NCBI GenBank assembly: GCA_013099195.1
Contig: CP039999.1
Location: 372,001-436,000, forward strand
From: Candidatus Saccharibacteria bacterium oral taxon 488
GTDB taxonomy: Bacteria > Patescibacteriota > Saccharimonadia > Saccharimonadales > Saccharimonadaceae
Direction: 5' to 3'
DNA: 64,000 bases
Within the stretch, counting starts at the first letter, position 1; each line of letters opens with the position of its first letter. Made by a program: the position numbers and the translations under genes. Positions 49,967 through 58,461 of this stretch are shown in pieces. Under the pieces are notes generated by a model. That model saw only the letters and a list, made by a program, of their open reading frames with translations. It had not been told where the DNA came from and did not search any database.

Positions 49967-49987
49967 AATTCTTCCCTAACCCTTCTT

Positions 49988-50608
49988 TTATCGTGAGTAA
50001 TACTCAACAATTAATTGCTCGTTGATGTCAGCTTCTGCTTCCTCGCGCTTTGGCAAACCAGTCACTTCAATCTTCAGCTTCTTGCTATCACTCTTTAGCC
50101 AGCTCAGCGGGCCTTGGATTGAATTATTGATCACATCATCAATCCGCGTGAAGTATTCAGATTTGGTGCTTTTTGGGCGAACGGTGATGACGTCGCCAGC
50201 TTTAACGCGAATCGATGGAATATCGACGCGGCGGCCGTTTAGCTCAAAGTGGCCGTGGCTGACTAGTTGGCGAGCAGCGCGGCGGCTAACAGCGAATCCA
50301 GAACGATAAACGACATTATCCAAGCGGCGCTCCAGCAACTTGAGCAGATTTTCGCCTGCCAAACCTTCTTGGGCGCGAGTTGCTTCGTTCATCAGCCGAG
50401 CAAATTGCTTTTCCACTAAACCATACAGGCGGCGAACTTTTTGCTTTTCGCGCAGCTGCGTGGCGTACAAGCTTGGCTTGCTATGTCGGCTGTGTGCGTG
50501 CTGACCTGGAATGCCAGATTTTCGTGCCAAAACTTTATGTGCTTTTGGATGAAGCGCATAACCTTCGCGGCGGCTTTGCTTGACAATCGGTGAATTATCT
50601 CGTGCCAT
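49988..50608 (-). CDS. rpsD: 30S ribosomal protein S4, zinc-free form
   Basis: 206 aa. The S4 RNA-binding domain (LERRLDNVVYRSGFAVSRRAARQ) and HGHFELNGRRVDIPS are clear. The N-terminus, where C+ forms hold a CxxC...C zinc site, reads DNSPIVKQSRREGYAL with no cysteine. Primary binder of 16S rRNA and possible autoregulator of the alpha operon. Confidence 0.97.
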   Translation of the reverse strand: MARDNSPIVKQSRREGYALHPKAHKVLARKSGIPGQHAHSRHSKPSLYATQLREKQKVRRLYGLVEKQFARLMNEATRAQEGLAGENLLKLLERRLDNVVYRSGFAVSRRAARQLVSHGHFELNGRRVDIPSIRVKAGDVITVRPKSTKSEYFTRIDDVINNSIQGPLSWLKSDSKKLKIEVTGLPKREEAEADINEQLIVEYYSR

Positions 50609-50610
50609 AA

Positions 50611-51000
50611 TTATGCCCTCCGTGCCTTTCGTGGACGGACACCGCCGTGAGGCACGCCAGTTACGTCCTTAATACTTTCTACTGAGATGTCGAAGGCGCC
50701 AATCGCACGAATAGCGGCGTCACGGCCCAAACCGACACCTTTGACGAAAACGTCAACTGATTTCAAACCATACTGAGTTTTCGCAGCTTCAGCAGCTTTC
50801 TCAGCAGCAACCTGTGAAGCATAGGCGGTGCCTTTTTTGCTACCACGGAAACCACATGCACCAGCTGATGAAGCGGTCAACACGTTACCTTTCTTGTCGG
50901 AAAAAGTAACGATGGTGTTGTTAAATGTTGCTTGAATATGCAGCTGACCAGCTGGGACTGATCGGCGCTGCTTCTTCTTGGTAGATTTTGCGTCTGCCAT
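50611..51000 (-). CDS. rpsK: 30S ribosomal protein S11
   Basis: 129 aa. GQLHIQATFNNTIVTFSD and the conserved C-terminus TGVPHGGVRPRKARRA. Platform protein. Usual place between rpsM and rpsD. Confidence 0.97.
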   Translation of the reverse strand: MADAKSTKKKQRRSVPAGQLHIQATFNNTIVTFSDKKGNVLTASSAGACGFRGSKKGTAYASQVAAEKAAEAAKTQYGLKSVDVFVKGVGLGRDAAIRAIGAFDISVESIKDVTGVPHGGVRPRKARRA

Positions 51001-51015
51001 TTCTTAGTCCTTTCT

Positions 51016-51402
51016 TTAGGTCTTACTTGCTGCTTTTGGTTGTGTACCGCCCACGGCGATGGCGCGACCCTTGCGAGTTCGTGCATTCGTACGAGTCCGC
51101 TGTCCGCGTGTCGGCAGTCCTGCTTTGTGGCGAAGACCGCGATAGGCGTTGATATCCTTCAAGCGCTTAATGTTGTTAGTTACCAAGCGCTGGAGATCAC
51201 CTTCGACGGTGTATTCGCTGTCGATAATTTCGCGAATCTTGTTTTCTTCAGCCTCGGTGAGATCTTTCACCCGAGTGGTCGGCTCAATCTTAGCCGCCGC
51301 AAGGATGCTCGAAGCGTACTTTGGCCCAATCCCATAAATATAGGTGAGCGCAACTTGCACTTGCTTCTCTGTTGGGATAACTACCCCAGCAATTCGAGCC
51401 AT
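51016..51402 (-). CDS. rpsM: 30S ribosomal protein S13
   Basis: 128 aa. [20 protein letters not shown] and [22 protein letters not shown]. Head protein that contacts S19 and P-site tRNA. Starts two bases after rpmJ. Confidence 0.97.
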   Translation of the reverse strand: MARIAGVVIPTEKQVQVALTYIYGIGPKYASSILAAAKIEPTTRVKDLTEAEENKIREIIDSEYTVEGDLQRLVTNNIKRLKDINAYRGLRHKAGLPTRGQRTRTNARTRKGRAIAVGGTQPKAASKT

Positions 51403-51404
51403 GC

Positions 51405-51533
51405 TTAACCCTGCCTTTGCTTGTTCTTAGGTTTTCGTTTGTTGATGACATACAGTCGCCCTTTGCGGCGGACTAGCTTGTCACCTTTCTTGGGATCTTT
51501 GTCGATCTTCTTGACACTTGCACGAACTTTCAT
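51405..51533 (-). CDS. rpmJ: 50S ribosomal protein L36, zinc-free form
   Basis: 42 aa. [10 protein letters not shown] at the start and KNKQRQG at the end are canonical. All three cysteines and the histidine of the zinc knuckle are replaced (about D11, P14, N30 and K35), and five residues are inserted relative to the classical 37-aa form. It lies between infA and rpsM as usual. Confidence 0.93.
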   Translation of the reverse strand: MKVRASVKKIDKDPKKGDKLVRRKGRLYVINKRKPKNKQRQG

Positions 51534-51584
51534 AAAGTGCTCTGAAATCTCCCTTCCCGAGTAAACCCGAGATTATCGTTAGTA

Positions 51585-51851
51585 TTATGACGAGCGCCGC
51601 GTGTTTCGAGCCACGTGCGCTGGTCGCTCCTCCTTGAGGCGAAAGACGATGCGACCCTTTGTGAGATCGTAAGGAGTCATCTCGACTTCCACCCTATCAC
51701 CAGGCACCAGGCGGATATAATTCTTGCGCATCCGTCCCGAAATGTGCGCGATGATACTATGGCCATTCTCCAGTTCCACCCGAAATTGGGTATTAGGCAG
51801 TGCTTCCACCACCTTACCAATCATCTTGATGACTTCCTTTTGACTCGCCAT
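51585..51851 (-). CDS. infA: Translation initiation factor IF-1
   Basis: 88 aa, OB fold ([51 protein letters not shown]). It has its own promoter (TTGTAA 51890-51895, 17 bp, TATAAT 51867-51872) and a 9- to 10-nt leader without a Shine-Dalgarno. A C-terminal tail of ~15 residues ([13 protein letters not shown]) is longer than in most species. Confidence 0.96.
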   Translation of the reverse strand: MASQKEVIKMIGKVVEALPNTQFRVELENGHSIIAHISGRMRKNYIRLVPGDRVEVEMTPYDLTKGRIVFRLKEERPAHVARNTRRSS

Positions 51852-51889
51852 AAGTTACAGTTGTCAATTATACCGTATTGCCCCGGCGA

Positions 51890-53353
51890 TTACAAGAGCG
51901 ATGAGCGCCGTTTTTTCGACTTTTTCTTGGTCAGTTCGTCTGGGTCAAAGTCGTCATAGGTAACCATCAGAGCGCGCGAGTTGAGCTGGCGTAGTGACTC
52001 GAGGCCGACCGAGACTACGATGAGCAGCCCGGTACCGCCGATCGACAGGCGTGAGCCGCTGATCGCCGCCAGGTGATACATCAAGTATTCAGCGACAAAC
52101 GGCAAGATGGCGATGATGCCGAGGACGATTGAGCCAAACAAAATTAAACGATTGACGGTGCGCATCAGATATTTCTCGGTTTGCTCACCGGGCCTGACGC
52201 CCTCGATAAAGCCGCCCTGCTTTTGCAGATTCTCAGCGATTTCGTTGGCGTTAAAGACGATCCCGGTGTAGAAATAGGTAAAGGCAATAACTAGGAGGAA
52301 ATACAGCGTCGGGTAAATGAATGCCTCCCAGGTGCTGCCGGTAAAAGAGCCCGGGTTCGGCGCCTGAAACCACGTGATCAGGGTGTTGGCAGTGTTTTGC
52401 AGGTTTGGATTGCCCGAAGCCTTCATGACTTGGCCGATGAATTGCGGCAAGCTGAGGAAGGCGACGGCAAAGATGACCGGGATGACGCCGGCAGCGATTA
52501 GCTTGACCGGCAGGATGCTCTTGATACCGCCGTAGCTGGAATTGCCATGGACACGCTTGGCGTAATTGATAGTGATGACGCGCTGAGCCTCGTTAATTTT
52601 CACCAGGAAGTAAAGAACGATGAGCGAGGCGATAGCCATGATCACCACCAGCCAAAAGACGGTTGGATTCACCGGCAGGGTAAACCAGTTAAAGACGTTC
52701 AGTCCGCCAGCCGAGGTGTTGCCGAGCGACGAGATGAGTGAGCCCAGCATCTGCGGGATCTGGCTGATGATACCAGCGAAAATTAAGATGGAGATACCAT
52801 TACCGATACCCTGCTCGGTGATCAATTCACCCAGCCACATGAGTAGCACCGAACCGGCCGTCATCGCTGTCACACCAACTGTCCACTCGAGCATCGTCGG
52901 GTCGCTCAGCGTCGTCGTACCGCCGGCCAGCACCGTCTGGCGCAAGAGGAAGATAAAGGCGATTGACTGGACGATAGCCAGTGGGATGGTCAGCCGCCGC
53001 GTCCACTGCTGAATCTTGCGCCTGCCTGATTCGCCGTCCTTGTGTAGCTCCTCGAGCTTCGGGATGGCCTTGGTGAGTAGCTGAGTGATGATACTAGCGG
53101 TAATGAATGGGCTGAGTCCAACCAGCACGAGTGAAAAGCTCGCCAGCGCGCCACCCGAAAGCAAGTTCAAGAACCCGCCGAGGTCAGTCTGTCCCAGCGC
53201 TGCTGCCAGTGCCGTCTTCATCTGTGTCGGATTAGCCAACGGCACCGGAATATGCGCCAGCATTCGATACACCACGATAATCCCCACCACAATGGCCAGG
53301 CGTTTCTGCATATCTTTATTTTTCAGCGACCGGAAAATTATTCTCCAATTCAT
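51890..53353 (-). CDS. secY: Preprotein translocase subunit SecY
   Basis: 487 aa, ten membrane helices. Plug and first helices (IIVVYRMLAHIPVPLANP), cytoplasmic loops with HKDGESGRRKIQQWTRR and the C-terminal RPGEQTEKYLMRTVNRL loop are standard; long periplasmic loops between helices 3-4 and 7-8. The adk and map genes that often follow secY are missing here. GAGGGG precedes the ATG and TG-TATAAT lies ~55 bases upstream. Confidence 0.97.
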   Translation of the reverse strand: MNWRIIFRSLKNKDMQKRLAIVVGIIVVYRMLAHIPVPLANPTQMKTALAAALGQTDLGGFLNLLSGGALASFSLVLVGLSPFITASIITQLLTKAIPKLEELHKDGESGRRKIQQWTRRLTIPLAIVQSIAFIFLLRQTVLAGGTTTLSDPTMLEWTVGVTAMTAGSVLLMWLGELITEQGIGNGISILIFAGIISQIPQMLGSLISSLGNTSAGGLNVFNWFTLPVNPTVFWLVVIMAIASLIVLYFLVKINEAQRVITINYAKRVHGNSSYGGIKSILPVKLIAAGVIPVIFAVAFLSLPQFIGQVMKASGNPNLQNTANTLITWFQAPNPGSFTGSTWEAFIYPTLYFLLVIAFTYFYTGIVFNANEIAENLQKQGGFIEGVRPGEQTEKYLMRTVNRLILFGSIVLGIIAILPFVAEYLMYHLAAISGSRLSIGGTGLLIVVSVGLESLRQLNSRALMVTYDDFDPDELTKKKSKKRRSSLL

Positions 53354-53491
53354 GTTTTAGCCCCTCATAGTCACTAACAATTCTTAACTCTGTTAATTAT
53401 ACATGACCGCGACTAATATTTCCATACTAAAAACATAAAAGCACATGCGCTATAATTGAAATAATAACATAACGCAAGATTGAGGTGTCGT

Positions 53492-54196
53492 ATGCAACAG
53501 CAGCCCGAAACTCCAGTAACTCCATCGCCAATGCCGCAGCTAAGCCCAGAATTACCGCCACATTATCCGCCAAAGAAAAGTAAGCTATGGCTGTGGATTA
53601 CGCTGGCGATTGTCGGCGTGTTGGCGATAGTCGGGATTATCATAACAATTATTATTGTGTCGAATAACTCCACTTCTTCAGCTGATACAACAACTTCACG
53701 TCAGCGAGCGACCAAGCCTGATAAGAATAATGACAATGAGGAGGATAAAGACAATCAGCAAGGCTCAGCTACGAAGGCCACAAAATGCCTAACGTCTGCA
53801 GATTTTCGGAGATCTGGTTATACACACGTAAAGGATGGCTATTTTGTGTTAGAGAATGGCAAGTTTAACTTTCGTAGCATTCTCTTCAAGCCAGATTCAA
53901 CGCAATACCAACGTGGAACTTACAATGTTGAAATGGCTAAGCTAGGAATGCTTTACAAATTTAATACTGACAAGCAATTTTCGATTGAACTGGTTCCTAA
54001 TGAGACGGGTGAGGGCTCAAAGCTGGCTTTGGAGCGTGCCGATAAGATTAAGCACGATTTGGTATCTAATGGAATTCCAGAGCGTAAGATTACTGTTTCT
54101 GAGCCGATGGTCGCCACCCATGATACTAGCGATGATACGGCCAACAGGCGTGTAACGATTTATTTCGTTGCACCGCAGAAATGTAGCGAAAAATAA
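53492..54196 (+). CDS. Membrane-anchored OmpA-domain-like protein
   Basis: 234 aa. Pro-rich cytoplasmic start, one membrane helix at ~32-56 (LWITLAIVGVLAIVGIII), a Ser/Thr/Asp/Asn-rich linker, then a domain with LFKPDSTQYQRG, ALERADKIKHDLVSNGIPERKI and a final TANRRVTIYFV, the pattern of OmpA-C/MotB peptidoglycan-binding domains. It may tie membrane to cell wall. The ATG at 53492 follows GAGGTG. It is encoded opposite to the ribosomal genes and sits between secY and rplO. Confidence 0.75.
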   Translation: MQQQPETPVTPSPMPQLSPELPPHYPPKKSKLWLWITLAIVGVLAIVGIIITIIIVSNNSTSSADTTTSRQRATKPDKNNDNEEDKDNQQGSATKATKCLTSADFRRSGYTHVKDGYFVLENGKFNFRSILFKPDSTQYQRGTYNVEMAKLGMLYKFNTDKQFSIELVPNETGEGSKLALERADKIKHDLVSNGIPERKITVSEPMVATHDTSDDTANRRVTIYFVAPQKCSEK

Positions 54197-54216
54197 TCCG
54201 ACTCACCAAAGATAAA

Positions 54217-54250
54217 AGAAAATCCCCTTCTCTTACGAAGGGGATTTTCT
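54217..54250. terminator. Bidirectional terminator, OmpA-like gene and rplO
   Basis: AGAAAATCCCCTTC-TCTTAC-GAAGGGGATTTTCT, a 14-bp perfect stem with T-runs on both strands. Confidence 0.92.
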
Positions 54251-54266
54251 AGTTACTAAAGGAAGA

Positions 54267-54740
54267 TTATTTTTCTTCGGCTTCTTTCATGCTTTTACGC
54301 AGTGGTGTTGCGACTTTCTCAAATGAGCCGCCAGCTTTTTCAATCGCTGTGACGACTGAAGCGGAAGCAGCCTGAACTTTCAAGTCAACCTTGGCTTTCA
54401 GCTCACCGCGGGCGATCACCTTGACCGTGTGGAACGGCGTGGCGATGTAGCCTTCGGTAAACAGCAATGCGTTGTCGACGGTTTTTCCGTCAAAGGCGTT
54501 CAGGTGGTCGAGGTAGACTACCTGAGCTGGTGTACGCAAGCTCTTGAAACCGCGAGCTTTTGGCACAGCCTGAGCCAATGGACGCTGACCACCCTGGAAC
54601 ATAGCGCGAAGCTTCTTACCAGTGCGGGCGTTTTGGCCCTTGGTACCACGACCAGCGGTTTTACCTTGGCCAGCAGCGATACCGCGACCAACACGCTTTT
54701 TATCCTTGTTTGCTGAAACTTGGAGATCGTTGTATTTCAT
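54267..54740 (-). CDS. rplO: 50S ribosomal protein L15
   Basis: 157 aa. Begins MKYNDLQVSANKDKKRVGRG, with the Gly/Lys/Arg-rich start (AGRGTKGQNARTGKK) typical of L15. It overlaps rpsE by one base. The rpmD (uL30) gene that normally lies between rpsE and rplO is absent, a known feature of CPR bacteria. Confidence 0.97.
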   Translation of the reverse strand: MKYNDLQVSANKDKKRVGRGIAAGQGKTAGRGTKGQNARTGKKLRAMFQGGQRPLAQAVPKARGFKSLRTPAQVVYLDHLNAFDGKTVDNALLFTEGYIATPFHTVKVIARGELKAKVDLKVQAASASVVTAIEKAGGSFEKVATPLRKSMKEAEEK

Positions 54741-55330
54741 TACTTAGCCTCCTTTTTAGCAGCTTTTTTGACTGGCTGAGCGTTGAGCCACTGTTCGCGT
54801 GGAACGAGTGATTTCAATGCTTCAATAGTTGCGTAAGCGATGTTCACCTTGTTGGTTGAACCAAGTGACTTGGTCAATAGGTTGCGAACACCGGTCACAC
54901 CGATGATTTGTCGAACAACACCACCAGCGATGATACCAGTACCAGGAGCGGCTGGCTTGATCAGCACGCGGGCGCCTGAGAACTTAACTTCGCTGTCGTG
55001 TGGAATGGTCTCGCCGTTGAGTGGCAAAGTGATCAAGTGCTTCTTGGCGACTGAGGTTGCCTTGGCAACAGCAGCTTGCACGTCGGCACCTTTAGCCACA
55101 CCAACACCGACTTTGTCCTTGCGGTTACCGACAACTACCAACGCCTTAAAGCGGAAACGGCGGCCGCCCTTCACCACGCGAGACACGCGGTCAATGTTGA
55201 TAACCAATTCTTCAAACTCTTTTGGTGCGTCATCACGCACATTTCGCCGGTCATCGCGGCGACCACCACGCGGACTGCGAGGCCGACGGCCTTCTGCGCG
55301 TGGGGTAGTATTTGCAGCTTGCTCTGCCAT
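54740..55330 (-). CDS. rpsE: 30S ribosomal protein S5
   Basis: 196 aa. dsRBD-like domain (RVVKGGRRFRFKALVVVGNRKDKVGVG) and C-terminal domain (PGTGIIAGGVVRQIIGVTG). An Arg-rich N-terminal arm of ~40 residues (RRPRSPRGGRRDDRRNV) precedes it. I start at the ATG at 55330, one base after the stop of the 72-aa ORF. Confidence 0.96.
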   Translation of the reverse strand: MAEQAANTTPRAEGRRPRSPRGGRRDDRRNVRDDAPKEFEELVINIDRVSRVVKGGRRFRFKALVVVGNRKDKVGVGVAKGADVQAAVAKATSVAKKHLITLPLNGETIPHDSEVKFSGARVLIKPAAPGTGIIAGGVVRQIIGVTGVRNLLTKSLGSTNKVNIAYATIEALKSLVPREQWLNAQPVKKAAKKEAK

Positions 55331-55331
55331 A

Positions 55332-55550
55332 CTAATCCTCTTTCTCTCCTTCTTCAATTTTAACTGTCAACTCATGCAAAGCCCTTCTAGGATCAATCGC
55401 CGCTGCAGCCATGGTGCGCAAGAGACCATCAATCTCACGTTCGACGACCTCACTTGGAGATATGCAGAGACCTGCAAAGTTCTCTGGGCCCCACTCGCGC
55501 GGGCCAGTATAATAACGACGCTCAGTTTCTTTTGATACATCCTCTGCCAT
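55332..55550 (-). CDS. 72-aa orphan protein encoded inside the spc operon
   Basis: Lies between rplR and rpsE with one-base gaps on both sides (rplR stop, T, ATG ... stop, T, rpsE ATG) and GGAG seven bases upstream of its ATG, so it must be co-translated with ribosomal proteins. The protein is acidic, mostly helical: MAEDVSKETERRYYTGPREW, then ASEVVEREIDGLLRTMAAAA-like helix, then HELTVKIEEGEKED. No known family. It may be a ribosome-associated or assembly factor specific to this lineage. A longer frame from 55583 would begin inside rplR and is not preferred. Confidence 0.72.
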   Translation of the reverse strand: MAEDVSKETERRYYTGPREWGPENFAGLCISPSEVVEREIDGLLRTMAAAAIDPRRALHELTVKIEEGEKED

Positions 55551-55551
55551 A

Positions 55552-55902
55552 CTAGAACTCCAATCCTTCTTGGCGCGCAGCATCAGCCAATGCTTTCAAG
55601 CGACCAGCGTACTGGCGGCCGTTGCGGTCAAAGACCACTGCGCTAATGTTACTTTTCTTTGCTTTCTTGGCAATTTCCGTACCGATGGCAGCACATTTTT
55701 CGCTCATCGTACCTTTTGCTTTGGTGCCAACGGTGGTTGCGGCAGCCAATGTCTTGCCTGCGACGTCGTCGATCAGCTGAGCACTGACGTGCATGTTGCT
55801 GATGGTGACCGTCAGGCGTGGGCGCTCTGCAGTGCCTGAAACTTTCGCGCGAACGCGGTTTTTGCGAAGAGCGTGGTTGAGTAATTTCTTGTTTTCAGCC
55901 AT
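55552..55902 (-). CDS. rplR: 50S ribosomal protein L18
   Basis: 116 aa. RVRAKVSGTAERPRLTVTIS and the C-terminal FDRNGRQYAGRLKALADAARQEGLEF. Binds 5S rRNA with L5. Confidence 0.97.
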   Translation of the reverse strand: MAENKKLLNHALRKNRVRAKVSGTAERPRLTVTISNMHVSAQLIDDVAGKTLAAATTVGTKAKGTMSEKCAAIGTEIAKKAKKSNISAVVFDRNGRQYAGRLKALADAARQEGLEF

Positions 55903-55904
55903 GA

Positions 55905-56444
55905 TTACTTACCTGTCTTTCCTGCTTTGCGCAAAATTTGCTCGTCAGCGTACTTGATACCCTTGCCCTTGTATGGTTCAGGCTTCTTTAGCGCACGGAT
56001 TTCCGCAGCGACTTGGCCGACTTGCTGTTTATTGATACCGCTGACGATGATGGTCATCTTTTCATTGGTAACGGTGATGCCCTCTGGGGCTTTGTACTTG
56101 ACTGGGTGTGAAAACCCGAGCGCCATTTCCAGCTCATTATTGCTGGAGCTCACGCGGAAACCGACACCATTGACCTCGAGACGCTTCTCGTAGCCCTTGG
56201 TGACGCCGATTACCATGTTGTTGATCAGCGCGCGCATCAGACCGTGCTGGGCGCGAGCAGTTTTGGACTCATCCTTCGGATGAACCGTGACGTGTCCGTC
56301 TTCGACTTTCACCTCAACCGCTGGCGTGATGAATTGTGTCAATTCACCTTTCGGGCCCTTTACGACCACGTCACCAGAGTCAACCGTGATTGTCACACCG
56401 GCCGGAATAACCACCGGCAGTTTTCCGATTCGACTCAGACTCAT
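55905..56444 (-). CDS. rplF: 50S ribosomal protein L6
   Basis: 179 aa. SRIGKLPVVIPAGVTITVD and the C-terminal PEPYKGKGIKYADE motif. AAAGGTGA precedes the ATG. It has become the first gene of a separate unit (rplF-rplR-72aa-rpsE-rplO) with its own promoter. Confidence 0.97.
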   Translation of the reverse strand: MSLSRIGKLPVVIPAGVTITVDSGDVVVKGPKGELTQFITPAVEVKVEDGHVTVHPKDESKTARAQHGLMRALINNMVIGVTKGYEKRLEVNGVGFRVSSSNNELEMALGFSHPVKYKAPEGITVTNEKMTIIVSGINKQQVGQVAAEIRALKKPEPYKGKGIKYADEQILRKAGKTGK

Positions 56445-56481
56445 TACTCACCTTTCGTGTGATTTAATATTAACCCTGGTA

Positions 56482-56511
56482 TTTTAGCATGGATTAGGGG
56501 TAAAATGCAAG
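56482..56511 (-). promoter_or_regulatory. Promoter of the rplF-rplO part of the spc operon
   Basis: TTGCAT (56506-56511), 18 bp, TGC-TAAAAT (56482-56487). It compensates for the cut made by the 176-aa gene and the terminator after rpsH. Confidence 0.72.
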
Positions 56512-56529
56512 GTTTTTTGATCGTTCTGC

Positions 56530-57060
56530 TTAGTTACCATATGGAATGAGTAGGGCAATCGCCAAAATGCCAAGAGTAATATATGTTGCTAGCGCAGCCT
56601 TGGTTAAATATGGTTCTGTCATGGTGTAGATTTTACGCACTTCGTAATAATCCCATAGCCGCCAACCAGAGATCATTAACAGAATACCAGCGAAGATACT
56701 TAAATAGCCGCTGACATCGATATGCCAAAGAAAGTTTGATGCATCAACCAGAGCAATGAGTATAGCTACTCCTAGCGTCGACCAAAAGCGTATCTGGGGT
56801 TCTCTCCCGACAGCGATAAAGCAAGCGGCGGCGACCATAATTAGCTCAACGAGAGGATTTTCCATGAATAGTACTTGAATATAATAACCAGGAACTCCCT
56901 GCCTGGGGTCAGCACTGCCGATAAGCCAGCCTATTCCGTACAGTAGCGGCACCATAACGACGATAGATAACAAGAAAGGCAAAAAATCAACGGCGAAGAC
57001 ATCTTTGACGGTTATTTCTGCTTGGTCTGATGTTTTTGTCATATGGAGGAAGCTACGCAT
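56530..57060 (-). CDS. Membrane protein inserted between rpsH and rplF
   Basis: 176 aa, four to five hydrophobic helices (LPFLLSIVVMVPLLYGIGWLIG, VELIMVAAACFIAVG, LGVAILIALVDASNFLW, LSIFAGILLMISGW, AALATYITLGILAIALLIP). No family recognised. TGC-TATACT (57069-57074) ends eight bases before the ATG at 57060, so the message is nearly leaderless, unlike the ribosomal genes around it. Confidence 0.75.
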   Translation of the reverse strand: MRSFLHMTKTSDQAEITVKDVFAVDFLPFLLSIVVMVPLLYGIGWLIGSADPRQGVPGYYIQVLFMENPLVELIMVAAACFIAVGREPQIRFWSTLGVAILIALVDASNFLWHIDVSGYLSIFAGILLMISGWRLWDYYEVRKIYTMTEPYLTKAALATYITLGILAIALLIPYGN

Positions 57061-57132
57061 ATGTTTACAGTATAGCAGGATACGTTATACTAAAAGTCAT
57101 ATTAGGCGAGGGCTGACTGATCTTTAAACATA

Positions 57133-57170
57133 TAAAAATAAACGCCCTGCATGACGAGGACGTTTATTTT
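57133..57170 (-). terminator. Terminator after rpsH
   Basis: AAAATAAACG ... CGTTTATTTT long stem with CC/GG pairs inside and T-rich flank on the minus strand. It closes the rplC-rpsH transcript. Confidence 0.88.
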
Positions 57171-57185
57171 GTTTATTGTGATGTT

Positions 57186-57587
57186 CTAGTACACCTTCAA
57201 CAACAACTCACCGCCAAGCTTCGCCTTAGCTGCTTCAGCGCCAGTCATGACACCTTTTGAGGTTGAGATGAGTACCAAACCGCGGCCGCTTTTCACCTTT
57301 GGAATTTCGCTAGCGCCGACGTAGACACGACGGCCTGGCTTTGAGACGCGGGTGATCTCGTTGATGGTGCTGTTAGTGCCTTCTTCGTTGATGGTCACGA
57401 CCAGCACGCCACGAGGCTTGGCATCCTCTAGTTTAACATCTGCAAGGTAGCCGTTTTTGACTAATTGTTCAGCGATGACTTTTTTCATCTTGCTGGACGG
57501 AACGCGAACTTCCGTCTTGCCAACCAGTTTCGCATTGCGAATGCGCGTCAGAAGGTCGGCGATTGGGTCTGTAGTTTGCATAGACAT
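57186..57587 (-). CDS. rpsH: 30S ribosomal protein S8
   Basis: 133 aa. DPIADLLTRIRNAKLVGKTEV and the C-terminal GRGLVLISTSKGVMTGAEA. I start at the ATG at 57587, with AAGGAG eight bases upstream, not at the frame's earlier codon. Binds 16S helix 21 and is the classical spc operon repressor. Confidence 0.97.
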   Translation of the reverse strand: MSMQTTDPIADLLTRIRNAKLVGKTEVRVPSSKMKKVIAEQLVKNGYLADVKLEDAKPRGVLVVTINEEGTNSTINEITRVSKPGRRVYVGASEIPKVKSGRGLVLISTSKGVMTGAEAAKAKLGGELLLKVY

Positions 57588-57607
57588 TGTCGAATCTCCT
57601 TTCCTTC

Positions 57608-57877
57608 TTACCAACTACTCTTTGTTATGCCTGGGATTTCACCCTTGGCTGCTTTTTCGCGGAAATTGATGCGGCTCAGGCCGAACTGGCGCATGTAGCC
57701 ACGTGGACGGCCGGAAATGCTGTCGCGGTTCTTGTGCCGAGTTGGGCTTGAGTTGCGAGGCAATTTCTGCAAACCGTCGAGGTCGCCAAGTTCTTTGAGC
57801 TCAGCGCGCTTCGCAGCGTATTTTGCGATCATCTTCAGGCGCTTTTTATCGCGAGCGATCATTGATTTCTTAGCCAT
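57608..57877 (-). CDS. rpsN: 30S ribosomal protein S14, long zinc-free form
   Basis: 89 aa. [20 protein letters not shown] and [19 protein letters not shown]. The CxxC-x12-CxxC zinc site of the short form is absent. Overlaps rplE by one base. Confidence 0.97.
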   Translation of the reverse strand: MAKKSMIARDKKRLKMIAKYAAKRAELKELGDLDGLQKLPRNSSPTRHKNRDSISGRPRGYMRQFGLSRINFREKAAKGEIPGITKSSW

Positions 57878-58461
57878 TACCTGACGCCTCCTTTCTTCTC
57901 GAACGGCATGCCGAACTTCTCCAGCAAGGCTTTTGATGCTTCCTTACTGCCATTCTTGATGACAAATGTTACCTGCAGCCCATGCAAAATCTGTGTCTCC
58001 TCAAACGTCAGTTCTGGGAAAATCGATTGCTCGATGATGCCCAGGTTGTAGTTACCACCTTTGTCAAATTTCAGGCCAACACCGTGGAAGTCGCGTACGC
58101 GAGGTAGGGCTACATTGATCAAGCGATCCATGAACTCGTACATCCGAGCACCACGTAGCGTAACGCTCACACCGATTGGCGCACCCATACCTTTACGGAT
58201 GCTAAAGCCAGCGATTGACTTCTTTGCCTGGCGGGCAACTGGTGCCTGACCGGTGATTTTCTCAACGGTGTTTTTGACAATTTCAAAGTGACGCTTGTCA
58301 TCTTTCTTTTTGCCGGTGCCAACGCTCACGATGATCTTTTCCAAAGCTGGCACTTGGTGCACGTTCTTTAGATCTAGTTCGGCTTGCAGTTCCTTCAGGT
58401 ATTTCTCCTGGTACAAGGCTTTCAAGCGAGGAGCTGGCACGACGGTTTTCTTCTCTGCCAT
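57877..58461 (-). CDS. rplE: 50S ribosomal protein L5
   Basis: 194 aa. [21 protein letters not shown] and [22 protein letters not shown]. Binds 5S rRNA. Overlaps rplX by one base. Confidence 0.97.
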   Translation of the reverse strand: MAEKKTVVPAPRLKALYQEKYLKELQAELDLKNVHQVPALEKIIVSVGTGKKKDDKRHFEIVKNTVEKITGQAPVARQAKKSIAGFSIRKGMGAPIGVSVTLRGARMYEFMDRLINVALPRVRDFHGVGLKFDKGGNYNLGIIEQSIFPELTFEETQILHGLQVTFVIKNGSKEASKALLEKFGMPFEKKGGVR

